From: Streptomyces sp. RPT161 | GTDB taxonomy: Bacteria; Actinomycetota; Actinomycetes; Streptomycetales; Streptomycetaceae | DNA: 64,000 nt | Reading direction: 5' to 3' | NCBI RefSeq assembly: GCF_027533845.1 | Contig: NZ_JAPZVN010000011.1 | Location: 167,628 to 231,627 of the forward strand | In this document: in pieces, positions 35,770 through 45,392 of the stretch | Numbering within the stretch: the stretch's first letter is position 1 | Layout of the letters: the number at the start of each line of letters is the position of its first letter | The notes under the pieces: generated by a model | The model's database searches: none | What the model was told of the DNA's origin: nothing | What the model saw: the letters and a program-made list of their open reading frames with translations, nothing else | Program-made: the position numbers and the translations under genes

Positions 35770-37878
35770 CTATGCTTCTGGTGTCGGGCGCCGCTTCCCC
35801 CGTGCGGCGCCCGAACCTCTCTCTTCGCGTACGGCGGTTGTGGACGGCCGTACCGCGTTCGCCAGGTCCTCCAGCGCTTCCGCGATGAGTTCAGTGGCCC
35901 GTGCCAGAGCCGGATCAGCGGTCCGTTGCCGCAGGGTGCTCAACGACGGTTGGAACGGGCTGCGTTGGCGGATCGCGGCCGACCCGGACGCGGTCGCCGC
36001 GCGTACCGCCTGGGCGAACCCCTCGGCTTCCGGGATCGGGGGCGCGTCGCGGGGCGGCAGATGGGCCTCCAGGAGCATTCCACCGCGGGCCATCAACGTC
36101 AGTGCGTCCTTGGCGAGTTCGCTCGCCCGGGGCGACAGTCCACGATGGCGCACCGGCTCGGCGCGGGCCCGGCCGACGGCCTGGTCCCAGGCCAGCCGGG
36201 CCGAGCGGAACTCCAGCAGCGCCTCGCGCACCCGGCGGTGGCGGCGGCGGTCCGCCGGGTGGGCGTAGCAGGCGACCACCTCCGCCGCGTACCGCCCGGT
36301 CGCCTCAAGCCAGTCGGCCAGCCGCTCACGCAACCGCGTCGTCTCCCAGGTCGGGAAGACCGCGTACGCCGCCATCGCCAGAGCACCGCCGAGCAGCGTC
36401 AGCAACACCCGGTCGGTGACCGCTTCGTGCCAGCCGACGCCGGCCATGCCGAGCAGGAAGACCACGTACGCCGTGAGGCAGGCGGAGGCCACCGCGTACC
36501 CGGTGCGCAGCAGCAGGTTCATCAACCCCACGCAGAACACGGCGAGTCCGGCGCAGACCAGCGGCCCCGGAGCCGCGAACCGCATCACCGCACCGGCCAC
36601 CAGCAGACCGGCCAGGGTGCCGGCGAACCGCGCCACCCCGCGCGCGTACGTCTGCGAGAAGTCCGGCCGCAGCACCACCGTCGAGGTCACCGGTGCCCAG
36701 TAGCCGTGGCCCAACGGCAGTACCCAGCCCAGGACATAACCCAGCGGCGTCACCACGGCCAGCCGTACCGCGTGCCTGAGCACCGGAGAGTCCCAGCGCA
36801 GCTCGCGCCGTACCGCCCGCAGCGCGAGCGGCATGAGCTTCGGCACGGTCGGGCGCAGCAGCGCGCCCTGCACGGCCGCCTGGTCGGCGGCGCTCGGGCC
36901 GTTCGCCTCCTCGACGGCCTCTTCGAGCAGCGCGGCCAGCCGTCCGGCCGCCCGCCGCGCCGGACCCCGAAGTGGCGAGCCGCCCTCCGGTTCCTCCAGC
37001 ACCGCGGCGACCTGGCCGGGCAGCCGCACCGGGCGGCCGGTACGGATCGCGTGCGCCACCGCGTCCAGTACCTCGGCGGCGACGGCGAGCAACTGGCGCG
37101 CCCGTTCCCGCTCCGGCCCGTCGGCCGCCGCGCCCAGGGCCGGATCCGCCAACGAGGCCAGCACCGGCCGGATCCGCTCCGCCACCGCGCGCACGCCGCG
37201 CAACTGGGCCGGGCGCCGCCGGGCCTGCCGCGGGCTCAGGGTGGCAGCGCTGCGTGCCGTCATCATCGGCTCCGGGTCGAACGGCGCCATCGGGTCGTGC
37301 CGCAGCCGACGCGCGTAGTCCGCCACCGCGGCGAACGCCTCGGCGAGCGCGTCGCGTTGAGCGCCCCAGCGGCGGATCGGGAAGGCCACGATCAGGGCGG
37401 CCTGCACCAGACCGCCGAAGGCGATCACCCCGGCGTGCCCGAGCGCCCCCGGCAAGCTGGTGGGCAGCGTCACCACGACCAGCATCACCGTGACGGTCAG
37501 TGAGGCGACCACGCCGCTGGTCGGCCCGAGCGCCCAGGCCATTCCGGCGCCCAGCGACCAGACCGCCAGCAGGGCGACGAACGCGGCGGTGTGGCCCGCC
37601 GCCAGGTATCCGAGGAAGGTGCTGAACGCCAGTCCGCCGCCGGCGGCGAGCGCCAGCACCGGGCGCGGCCGCCAACTGCGCTGGAAGGTGGCCATTCCGG
37701 CGGCGAAGGCCCCGAACGCGGAGGACGCGGCGAACGCCGGGGTGGTCAGCCACAGTGCCGGCGCGACGACGACAGCCACTCCGGCGGCACCGCGCAGTGC
37801 CGCCAGCGGCTCCAGCCGGGTCCGCTCGACGGCCAGACCGGAACGGACCGCCTCGCGGAGCGAGCGCTGCCAGGTCAT
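35770..37878 (-). CDS. FUSC-family (aromatic acid exporter-like) membrane protein
   Basis: A 702-residue membrane protein with two sets of about five transmembrane helices (residues about 20-180 and 380-540) and a long cytoplasmic region between and after, the FUSC layout. Conserved blocks include YVLGWVLPLGHGYWAPVTSTVVLRPDFSQTYARG-type sequence (short core: HGYWAPVTSTVVLRPD), and FAGTLAGLLVAG. Relatives export aromatic acids or resistance substrates; the substrate here is unknown. I take the ATG at 37878 (MTWQRSLREAVRSGLAVERT), which matches family N-termini; an earlier ATG adds 30 non-homologous residues. A short GC hairpin (35785-35813) lies inside its 3' end. Confidence 0.85.
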   Translation of the reverse strand: MTWQRSLREAVRSGLAVERTRLEPLAALRGAAGVAVVVAPALWLTTPAFAASSAFGAFAAGMATFQRSWRPRPVLALAAGGGLAFSTFLGYLAAGHTAAFVALLAVWSLGAGMAWALGPTSGVVASLTVTVMLVVVTLPTSLPGALGHAGVIAFGGLVQAALIVAFPIRRWGAQRDALAEAFAAVADYARRLRHDPMAPFDPEPMMTARSAATLSPRQARRRPAQLRGVRAVAERIRPVLASLADPALGAAADGPERERARQLLAVAAEVLDAVAHAIRTGRPVRLPGQVAAVLEEPEGGSPLRGPARRAAGRLAALLEEAVEEANGPSAADQAAVQGALLRPTVPKLMPLALRAVRRELRWDSPVLRHAVRLAVVTPLGYVLGWVLPLGHGYWAPVTSTVVLRPDFSQTYARGVARFAGTLAGLLVAGAVMRFAAPGPLVCAGLAVFCVGLMNLLLRTGYAVASACLTAYVVFLLGMAGVGWHEAVTDRVLLTLLGGALAMAAYAVFPTWETTRLRERLADWLEATGRYAAEVVACYAHPADRRRHRRVREALLEFRSARLAWDQAVGRARAEPVRHRGLSPRASELAKDALTLMARGGMLLEAHLPPRDAPPIPEAEGFAQAVRAATASGSAAIRQRSPFQPSLSTLRQRTADPALARATELIAEALEDLANAVRPSTTAVREERGSGAARGKRRPTPEA

Positions 37879-38021
37879 GCCCGGATCATAGGGACGAATC
37901 CCGGCGGAACGGATGTGCGTCCCCGGTTGCGCACGGCGTGTATCGGCCGGATTTCCGGCCGGAAACATGTGCCCTACAACAACTGACGCGACGGGTACAG
38001 GCTTTCTGGTTCAATGGGCCC

Positions 38022-38150
38022 ATGGCCAGCTTGATTGAGACCGCGACGGGTCGCAGTGACCTTGAGCCGTTCTGGCCGTCTCGGCAGGCGCACCACTTCG
38101 ACCGCCTGTGTTGCCGCGCGACCCCCGCGCGGGCCCGCGTCCACGGCTGA
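38022..38150 (+). CDS. Possible leader peptide with Cys-Cys-Arg
   Basis: A 42-codon frame beginning MASLIETATGRSDLEPFWPS, then RQAHHFDRLCCRATPARARV. The HHFDRLCC segment resembles the many streptomycete cis-regulatory leader peptides (RR-x-VDL-x-R-x3-C) found ahead of sulfur and metabolic genes. It ends 84 bases before the winged-helix gene. Its Cys-Cys-Arg codons could sense cysteine by attenuation. The length is at the upper end for such leaders and there is no clear ribosome site, so this is tentative. Confidence 0.4.
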   Translation: MASLIETATGRSDLEPFWPSRQAHHFDRLCCRATPARARVHG

Positions 38151-38234
38151 TCGCCAACGGCCATCGCCGTCGGTACGGCCCGGCCCCGCGCACGACGTCC
38201 CACACGTCCCTTCGCGCGAAAGAGCCGAGACTCC

Positions 38235-38771
38235 ATGCCGAACATCTCCAACACCCAGACCCTGCACGCTCCCGTCCCGGCCCGCCAGCGGCTGCGCGCC
38301 GTACGGCCCGACGAGGTCATCCCGGCGCCGGACTTCCTGCCACCGGGCGCCACCTGGATGCCCGCCCCTGGGCACTCCCTGCCCGCGGTCGCCGGGCAGC
38401 CGCCGATGGTCGGCTACCTGGTCCTGGTCCCCGCCGACCAGGCCCCGCCCGTGGTCACGGCCGAGCCCGCCGGTTCCGACGACCCGATCCACATCGACCA
38501 CGAACGGCGTACGGCGAGCATCGACGGGCGCCAGCTGGACCTGACCTACCTCGAATTCGAACTGCTGGCGCACCTGGTGGCCCATCCGCACCGGGTGCAC
38601 ACCCGCGACCAGCTGGTGAACACCGTCTGGGGATACGGCCACGTCGGTGACGGGCGCACGGTGGACGTGCACGTCGCCCGGCTGCGCCGCAAGCTCGGCC
38701 CCGAGCACCGGGCGGGCATCGTCACCGTCCGCCGGGTCGGGTACAAGTACGCGCCTGTCGCCGGCGACTGA
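38235..38771 (+). CDS. Winged-helix DNA-binding protein without receiver domain
   Basis: A 178-residue protein. The last 100 residues are an OmpR/PhoB winged helix: IHIDHERRTASIDGRQLDLT, YLEFELLAHLVAHPHRVHTR, then DQLVNTVWGYGHVGDGRTVD, VHVARLRRKLG and VTVRRVGYKYAPV. In place of a receiver it has about 80 low-complexity residues, Pro/Ala-rich (VPARQRLRAVRPDEVIPAPD). So it cannot be phosphorylated in the usual way; a ligand, a partner or leader-dependent synthesis may control it. Such orphan winged helices are common in streptomycetes. It may be controlled through the preceding leader frame. Confidence 0.8.
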   Translation: MPNISNTQTLHAPVPARQRLRAVRPDEVIPAPDFLPPGATWMPAPGHSLPAVAGQPPMVGYLVLVPADQAPPVVTAEPAGSDDPIHIDHERRTASIDGRQLDLTYLEFELLAHLVAHPHRVHTRDQLVNTVWGYGHVGDGRTVDVHVARLRRKLGPEHRAGIVTVRRVGYKYAPVAGD

Positions 38772-38941
38772 CCAGGTGCCGTGCCGCGGTGCCCGTTCCG
38801 GCGGGCGTCGCGGCGCGGGCCGTGACCACGGTGGCCCTCGCGGCGTTGTTGGTGCTGGGCCGCCCGGGCGGGGAACCATAGCCGTGGGGTGGGCGTCCTG
38901 ATGTCCATCACCTGCTCCGACCGGCTTAAGGATGCGCAGCG

Positions 38942-39079
38942 ATGAACGCGAGCCAGGACGCCGAACGCTCTGCCCCCGACACCGATCCGTCCCCCGAGAC
39001 TCCGCGGGAGCGCCAGCCGCGGCTCCAGCAGCAACGTGTGGACGTTCGGCGCCGGTTGATGGCCTTGCGCCGCTGGTAG
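38942..39079 (+). CDS. Possible small charged peptide
   Basis: A 45-residue frame, MNASQDAERSAPDTDPSPET, then a basic half ending LMALRRW. It has an AAGGA site about ten bases before its ATG. It is disordered and charged, with no motif. It may be a real microprotein or chance; it fills the gap before the fumarylacetoacetase gene. Confidence 0.35.
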   Translation: MNASQDAERSAPDTDPSPETPRERQPRLQQQRVDVRRRLMALRRW

Positions 39080-39266
39080 CCCGTCCGGCGGAACATTCCC
39101 CCGCACGGCGTCGAGCCGTCGCCCGTCGCGGCGGACACCACCCGGGTGGCCGAGACCCGCCTGCCAGGGCACCGTGAGATGCTCAACCCCGCACCCCCGC
39201 CGAAGGCGTTCAGGCCGTAGCCTTACCTCCGCGTTCACCCGCGACGTGGAAGGCGAGGCACCACAG

Positions 39267-40493
<1,227 letters not shown>

Positions 40494-40500
40494 CCGAGCG

Positions 40501-40536
40501 GGGGCGCCCGGACCGGTCGCGCGGTCCGGGCGCCCC
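40501..40536. terminator. Bidirectional hairpin terminator
   Basis: GGGGCGCCCGGACC (40501-40514) pairs perfectly with GGTCCGGGCGCCCC (40523-40536) around an eight-base loop. It lies between convergent fahA and the G1 peptidase gene and serves both. Confidence 0.85.
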
Positions 40537-40566
40537 TTGTGGTTCCACGCTAACGCGGGTCGGCCG

Positions 40567-41331
40567 TCAGTAGCGGATGACGCTCGGCCGTTTGGCGGGC
40601 GCGTGCGGCGTACGGGCGAGACCGCCGCCCGGTGTCATGGAGAACGAGCCGCCGGACAGCGGGCCCGGCGAGTAGCCGCCGCTGGTGAACGACTGCGGGT
40701 TCGTCGCGTCGAACGACTGGCCGTCCACGGTCACACCGGAGAAGTCCAGTTGGCTGAAGGACGGATAGCTCTGGGTGGGGGACTCGATGACCGCTTCGGC
40801 GCTGACGTTCTCCGCGCCGAGGTTCTGGTCGACGTGTTCGGTCCAGCCCTTGGTGTTGTCGGTGAGCGTCAGGGTGTAGCTGCCGCCGCCGTTGGAGACC
40901 ACGGAGGCGGTGATGCTGTCGCCTTCGGAGACCGGGTCGTTCCAGTACACCGGCGCGGCGGGGTACATCTCGTACCAGGCGGAGAGCACGGGCGAGCCGC
41001 TGGAGCAGTCGGTCTGCACACCGGTCTGTTCCACGGTCTGCGAGCCGTAACCGTCCAGGCCGACCCAGGGGGCGAACAGGTCGTTGCTGCTGTTGCAGGT
41101 GACGTGCGGTTCGGTCCAGGAGCCGCTTATGGTGCTGAAGCTTCCGGTGGCGACGTAGCCGCCCCAGTTGCTGTCCTGGAAGCGGCCGGCGTGCGGGCCG
41201 AAGCCCGTGGAGGCGACGGCCGCTGACGTCCCGGCGCCCGCCGGGACGAGAGCCGCGGCGGCGAGCAGCAGACCCGCGGCTGCCGCTCTGCCGGTGAAAC
41301 GCTTGCGTCTGGTTCCTGCATTCGTGCCCAT
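40567..41331 (-). CDS. Secreted G1-family (eqolisin) glutamic peptidase
   Basis: A 254-residue exported peptidase. Residues 1-40 are a signal peptide (RRKRFTGRAAAAGLLLAAAA). The mature part has the G1 beta-sandwich marks: SNWGGYVATG, WTEPHVTC, FAPWVGLDGYGSQTVEQTGV with a Gln in the EQTG turn that fits the catalytic Gln, SAWYEMYPAAPV and a C-terminal AEAVIESPTQSYPSFSQ whose Glu fits the catalytic Glu. G1 enzymes cleave at acid pH and need no metal. It has no long propeptide. RBS AGGAG lies seven bases before the ATG. Bacterial G1 peptidases are uncommon outside acid-living or soil actinobacteria, so it is a useful ecological hint. Confidence 0.85.
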   Translation of the reverse strand: MGTNAGTRRKRFTGRAAAAGLLLAAAALVPAGAGTSAAVASTGFGPHAGRFQDSNWGGYVATGSFSTISGSWTEPHVTCNSSNDLFAPWVGLDGYGSQTVEQTGVQTDCSSGSPVLSAWYEMYPAAPVYWNDPVSEGDSITASVVSNGGGSYTLTLTDNTKGWTEHVDQNLGAENVSAEAVIESPTQSYPSFSQLDFSGVTVDGQSFDATNPQSFTSGGYSPGPLSGGSFSMTPGGGLARTPHAPAKRPSVIRY

Positions 41332-41582
41332 GTACCGGTCTCCTGTGGGGGATGGAGTCGATGTTCGGGGGCCTGTCAGACCGGGGTTCATCGTGGGTGT
41401 GGCCTGCGTGAACCCTCAAGAGTCAGGCGCCAACCGGAACCCGCCATGGCGAGAACATGACACAATAGCGGGTGGTGGCGGGTACCGCTCGTCGAGCTTC
41501 GCCCGCCCGGAACCGAAGGGCGGTCAGGGTGTTCCCAGCCGGTTTCCACACGGTGTCAGGCGGAACCCACTGGTCGGCGCCC

Positions 41583-42551
41583 ATGCGCTCGGCCTCGGGC
41601 GGTCTGCTCGAAGGCCTTGGCATCCCAGAAGCGGAACAGAACACCTATCTACGTGTCCTCGCCTCTCCGCACTGTACGGCAGCCGGTCTTGCCGCGGAGT
41701 TGGGCATCACGGCCGACCGAGCCGAGCGGCTGCTGGCCGCGCTCGCCCAACACGGCCTGGTCGCCCGGCATGACGGTGCTCCGGCCCGCTGGTCGGCCGC
41801 GGCGCCCGACGTCGCCATCGAGGCGCTGCTGCTACGCCGGGAGGAGGAACTGCTGCGCACCCGCGGCCGGGTGGGCGAACTGATGCGGGCCTACCGGCGG
41901 GCGCAGCAGCCGCAGGCGGCCGATCTGGTCGAGGTGGTCACCGGCCAGGCCGCCATCGCCGACCGCTGGCGGCAGATGCAGGACGGCGCACGGCGGCATC
42001 TGCTGCTGTTCGACAAGCCCCCGCACATCTCGCGCACCGACACCGAGCTGGAGCGCTCCCTGCTGGCCCGCGGCGTGCGCATCCGCGCGGTGTACGAGGC
42101 GGGCTCGGTGAGCGCCCCCGGCCGACTGGCCGAGATTCGCGAGGTGGTCGCGGCGGGGGAGGAGGCCCGGATGCTGCCGGAACTCCCGTGCAAGCTGGCC
42201 ATGGTGGATGACCGCTGGGCGATGCTGCCGGTGGCCACCGGCTCCGAGTCGCAGGCCGCCGTGCTGGTCCGCGCCTCGTCCCTGCTGGACGCGCTGAACG
42301 GGATGTTCGAGGCGTACTGGCACCGGGCGGTGAGGGTGCCGGACGCGAGCGGTCCGCCGCTCGGCTCGGGGGACCGCAAGGGTGAACTTCTGACGCTGCT
42401 GTCGGCCGGGTTCACCGACGACAGCATCGCCCGCCAGTTGGGCGTCTCACCGCGCACCGTCCAGCGGTGGGTGCGCGAGGTGATGGACGCCCTCGGTGCG
42501 CGGACCCGGTTTCAGGCGGGCATCCAGGCGGCTCGCGCCGGACTGCTGTAG
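41583..42551 (+). CDS. Dual-HTH regulator (TrmB-like plus LuxR-type)
   Basis: A 322-residue regulator with a helix-turn-helix at each end. The N-terminal part (LEGLGIPEAEQNTYLRVLAS, then CTAAGLAAELGITADRAERLLAAL) is a TrmB/MarR-type winged helix. The C-terminal part (LLTLLSAGFTDDSIARQLGV, SPRTVQRWVREVMDALGART) is a LuxR-type HTH. Between them is a domain with ADLVEVVTGQAAIADRWRQM and RRHLLLFDKPPHIS, like a PLD-like ligand fold of TrmB relatives. Such proteins are frequent in streptomycetes; few have known ligands. It begins 252 bases from the divergent G1 peptidase and may control it. The true start may lie 5' of the ATG at 41583. Confidence 0.8.
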   Translation: MRSASGGLLEGLGIPEAEQNTYLRVLASPHCTAAGLAAELGITADRAERLLAALAQHGLVARHDGAPARWSAAAPDVAIEALLLRREEELLRTRGRVGELMRAYRRAQQPQAADLVEVVTGQAAIADRWRQMQDGARRHLLLFDKPPHISRTDTELERSLLARGVRIRAVYEAGSVSAPGRLAEIREVVAAGEEARMLPELPCKLAMVDDRWAMLPVATGSESQAAVLVRASSLLDALNGMFEAYWHRAVRVPDASGPPLGSGDRKGELLTLLSAGFTDDSIARQLGVSPRTVQRWVREVMDALGARTRFQAGIQAARAGLL

Positions 42552-43154
42552 TACCTCGTGGTTTGTGATGCTCTGCCGTGGATCCGCGGTATGGGACAGG
42601 TGTCCGTTCGGCGGGCTGCGGGCGAAATTATTTCTTGAGGAATCCTGCGTAATTCCGCGGTGAGGGCGGCGGGCCGTCCGCCAGAGGTGATGGCGCGTCA
42701 GGTGGGACTCCCCGGTCGAGCCGTTGCCTGCCCTTGGTGAACGCATTACCGCAGGTAGTCGCAGTTGGGGCAAGGCCTCATGGGTGGTGGGCGGTTGGCT
42801 GAGGGTGCGGCGGGCGAAGTGTTACGGATCTCGAACACCCCTTCCGTGACGCCCTCGTGGCCTGGTTACATGGGTGTTTCGCGGGCCGGATGGGGCCATT
42901 GCGGCCTTGTCGCGAGGCGGGTAGGTCGGCTAGCTTCCTGAACGCCAGACACCACTCGCCGGGGTGGCAGTTTTCCTGCATGTCATGGGCATGCCTGTTC
43001 CTGCCATCCGTGTGCTACCCCCACCCCTGTCGTGCCCCAATCACGTCAGGGAGCGGCACAGGCGCGAGTGGCGATTCCCGGGACCGCGTCCGGTTCGGTC
43101 CACCCGGCCGGGTGGCCTGCGCGCAGTCCCCATCCCCCCAGGGAGGGCCGTTCA
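42552..43154. other. 603-base region upstream of the first S53 peptidase
   Basis: No convincing gene. About 42630-42670 is AT-richer (GAAATTATTTCTTGAGGAAT), a likely promoter or relic. Near 42975-42995 GCATGTCATGGGCATGC is an imperfect palindrome. The last 14 bases hold the GGGAGGG ribosome site of the next gene. The rest is non-repetitive GC-rich sequence. Confidence 0.45.
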
Positions 43155-44396
43155 TTGCCTATATCGTCTCCCTCCGCGCACAGGCGTAAGCGCGGATTCC
43201 GCAAGGGTGCCATCGCGGCGGCGTCGCTGGGCGCGTTGGTCGCCGGTACGTACGCGATCGTCGCTCCGGCGGGCGCGGCGTCGACCACCGCCGACCAGCC
43301 GCACGTCAAGCGGATGTGTTCGCAGCCCAGTCAGCCGGGCATGATGGCCTGCCTCGGGCTGGTGCGCACTGACATCGTCAAGCACCAGGTGGCGGGCGCC
43401 AACGACACCCCGCAGGGCTTCGGCCCCGATGACCTGCGCAAGGCGTACAACCTCACCGGGGACGGCGCGGGCCAGACCGTGGCCATCGTCGACGCCCAGG
43501 ACGACCCCAACGCCGCCCAGGACCTGGCCGCCTACCGCAAGCAGTACGGGCTGCCGGACTGCGGCGACGGCTGCTTCAAGAAGATCGACCAGAACGGCGG
43601 AACCAACTACCCGACGGCGGACGCCGGTTGGGCCGGTGAGATCTCGCTCGACCTGGACATGGTCTCGGCCATCGCGCCCAAGGCCAACATCCTGCTGGTC
43701 GAGGCGAACTCGGCGAACATGAGCGACCTCGGCGCGGCGGTCAACCAGGCCGTCAAGTCCGGCGCCAAGTTCGTCTCCAACAGCTACGGCGGTGGCGAGG
43801 ACGCCTCGGACGCCCAGGCGGACACCCAGTACTTCAACCACCCGGGTGTGGTCATCACCGCCTCGGCGGGTGACTCCGGTTTCGGCGTGGAGTACCCGGC
43901 GGCCTCGCCGAACGTCACCTCGGTCGGCGGCACCTCGCTCACCAAGGACTCCAGCTCGCGCGGCTGGAGCGAGAAGGTCTGGGGCACCAGCGCGGGCGGT
44001 GAGGGCACCGGCTCCGGCTGCTCCACCGTAGAGACCAAGCCGAGCTGGCAGAAGGACACCGGTTGCTCCAAGCGCACGGTGGCCGACGTCTCCGCGGTCG
44101 CCGACCCGGCGACCGGTGTGGCGGTCTACGACACCTACCAGTCGAACGGCTGGCAGGTCGTCGGCGGCACCAGCGCCTCGTCGCCGATCATCGCCAGCGT
44201 GTACGCGCTGGCCGGTGCGCCGTCCTCGGGCAGCAACCCGGCGTCGTTCCCCTACAAGAACGCGTCGGCGCTGAACAACGTGACCTCGGGCTCCAACGGC
44301 TCGTGCAACCCGTCGTACCTGTGCAACGGCGGCCAGGGCTACAACGGCCCGACCGGCCTCGGCACCCCGAACGGGCTCAAGGCGTTCACCGGCTGA
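43155..44396 (+). CDS. Secreted S53-family (sedolisin) serine peptidase 1
   Basis: A 413-residue exported acid peptidase. Basic n-region HRRKRGFRK and a hydrophobic core form a signal peptide. The catalytic triad is visible: Glu and Asp in AGEISLDLDMVSAIAP (E-x3-D), Ser in GGTSASSPIIA, and the oxyanion Asp in TASAGDSG. It lacks the usual pro-kumamolisin domain of 150-190 residues: only about 60 residues separate the signal from the catalytic domain. The start is TTG 43155 behind GGGAGGG with a seven-base spacer. Extra Cys pairs (CSQPS/CLG, CGDGC, CNPSYLC) suggest disulfides. Probably degrades extracellular protein at low pH. Confidence 0.9.
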   Translation: MPISSPSAHRRKRGFRKGAIAAASLGALVAGTYAIVAPAGAASTTADQPHVKRMCSQPSQPGMMACLGLVRTDIVKHQVAGANDTPQGFGPDDLRKAYNLTGDGAGQTVAIVDAQDDPNAAQDLAAYRKQYGLPDCGDGCFKKIDQNGGTNYPTADAGWAGEISLDLDMVSAIAPKANILLVEANSANMSDLGAAVNQAVKSGAKFVSNSYGGGEDASDAQADTQYFNHPGVVITASAGDSGFGVEYPAASPNVTSVGGTSLTKDSSSRGWSEKVWGTSAGGEGTGSGCSTVETKPSWQKDTGCSKRTVADVSAVADPATGVAVYDTYQSNGWQVVGGTSASSPIIASVYALAGAPSSGSNPASFPYKNASALNNVTSGSNGSCNPSYLCNGGQGYNGPTGLGTPNGLKAFTG

Positions 44397-44413
44397 CGCC
44401 GCCCACGGTGTGA

Positions 44414-44454
44414 CACTGAGCCCCGACCGCGAGCCACGCGGTCGGGGCTCAGTG
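44414..44454. terminator. 18-bp hairpin overlapping the convergent stop codon
   Basis: CACTGAGCCCCGACCGCG (44414-44431) pairs perfectly with CGCGGTCGGGGCTCAGTG (44437-44454) around a five-base loop. The right arm includes the stop codon of the gene on the minus strand. It serves the S53 peptidase and probably the facing gene. Confidence 0.85.
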
Positions 44455-44958
44455 GTCCGGCGCGTCGTCGATGTCGCTGATCCGCATCGTCGACAGCGTG
44501 GTGCGCACCCTCAGATAGGTGTACGTGGGGTGCGCCGTGCTGCCCCAGGCCAGCCGCACGGTGGCGATGCTCTGCCCGTCGCCGGCGCCCGCGTAGCTAA
44601 CGCGCCAGCCGCGCGGGGCGTTCTGCGCCCGAAGTACGCCGTCGGCACGGTTCTCCTCCTCCCAGGTGGCCAGCCGGTCCCGTAGCGCCTGGCTGAGGTA
44701 GTGGCGGCGCAGCGCGCCCGTCAGCGAGGTGTCGTTGTCGCCGTTGCGGGCGTCGACGTACGCCCCGTAGAAGTCCGCCACCCGGTCCAGGGCCGAGGAC
44801 GGCTTGCCGGACGTGTGGCCGTCCGGGCTCTGCGCCACCGTGGCGGTCTCGCCGCCCACCGGGTCGGGCGCGGCGCCGGCCGGGGCCGCCAGTCCGAGCG
44901 GAAGCAGGAAGGCCGCCACGGTGGCGGCGGCGCGCCGCGGCGCACGGGTGATGGGCAT
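44449..44958 (-). CDS. Secreted protein of unknown function
   Basis: A 169-residue exported protein. The signal peptide is MPITRAPRRAAATVAAFLLP ending at APAGAA. The mature part starts acidic-polar (VGGETATVAQSPDGHTSG) and then folds as LDRVADFYGAYVDARNGD, then LTGALRRHYLSQALRDRLAT and a beta-sheet with STAHPTYTYLRVRTTLSTMR. The YGAYVDA and HYLSQALRDRL segments recall DUF3828-type secreted proteins. No catalytic motif. The ATG at 44958 follows GAGGA. It sits between two S53 peptidases, so a link to protease secretion or inhibition is possible but unproven. Confidence 0.7.
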   Translation of the reverse strand: MPITRAPRRAAATVAAFLLPLGLAAPAGAAPDPVGGETATVAQSPDGHTSGKPSSALDRVADFYGAYVDARNGDNDTSLTGALRRHYLSQALRDRLATWEEENRADGVLRAQNAPRGWRVSYAGAGDGQSIATVRLAWGSTAHPTYTYLRVRTTLSTMRISDIDDAPDH

Positions 44959-45392
44959 GTGGTCCTCGTCTCCTGGGAGTTGGGGGTGGGCGGCGAAGGT
45001 AACCGCACGCCCGCACCGTCCCGGGTACGCCGCGCTGCGCGTGCCACCGAAGAGGTGACGCCCCGTCGGCCCGCTGTCCGCCGGCGGTGTGCCGAACGAC
45101 ACACCGTGCTGATTGCCGATCATGCCCATGCGGGTAGTGGCGTGTTGGTGCGAGGGCGCGGAACTGCCCCTCGGCGTCTTGAAGTACGGACAGGGGGTGG
45201 TGGTCCGTGGGGACGAATGTCCCGCTTCGTAGGTGAATTCCGGTCAAGGTGTGGTCATTGGAGGGCAAAGAATTACGCAGGGAGGTAAAGCATTTGATAG
45301 TAAAAACAAAACACTCTTGTCCTGGTCATGACCTGCCAGGTGGGATCGCCGCAGTCGTCTGAGTACGACTTCCCTCCATACAAGGAGAGTTC
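44959..45392. promoter_or_regulatory. Promoter region of the second S53 peptidase
   Basis: 434 bases without a gene. At 45285-45315 the sequence turns AT-rich (AAAGCATTTGATAGTAAAAA), exceptional in this window and a strong promoter candidate. It is followed by CCTGG-TCATGACCTG-CCAGG and by AGTCGT-CTGAGT-ACGACT (45354-45371), two inverted repeats likely to be regulator sites. An AAGGAGAG ribosome site precedes the start. Confidence 0.5.

Noticed and set aside
35785..35813. A 10-bp GC hairpin near a TATGCT box, as if a small RNA gene.
   Set aside because: It lies within the last codons of the FUSC gene and could simply be its terminator; no support for a separate RNA.
38789..38881. A 30-residue hydrophobic frame starting GTG after the winged-helix gene.
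   Set aside because: Could be a tiny membrane peptide, but it has no ribosome site and hydrophobic Ala/Val/Leu runs occur by chance at this GC content.
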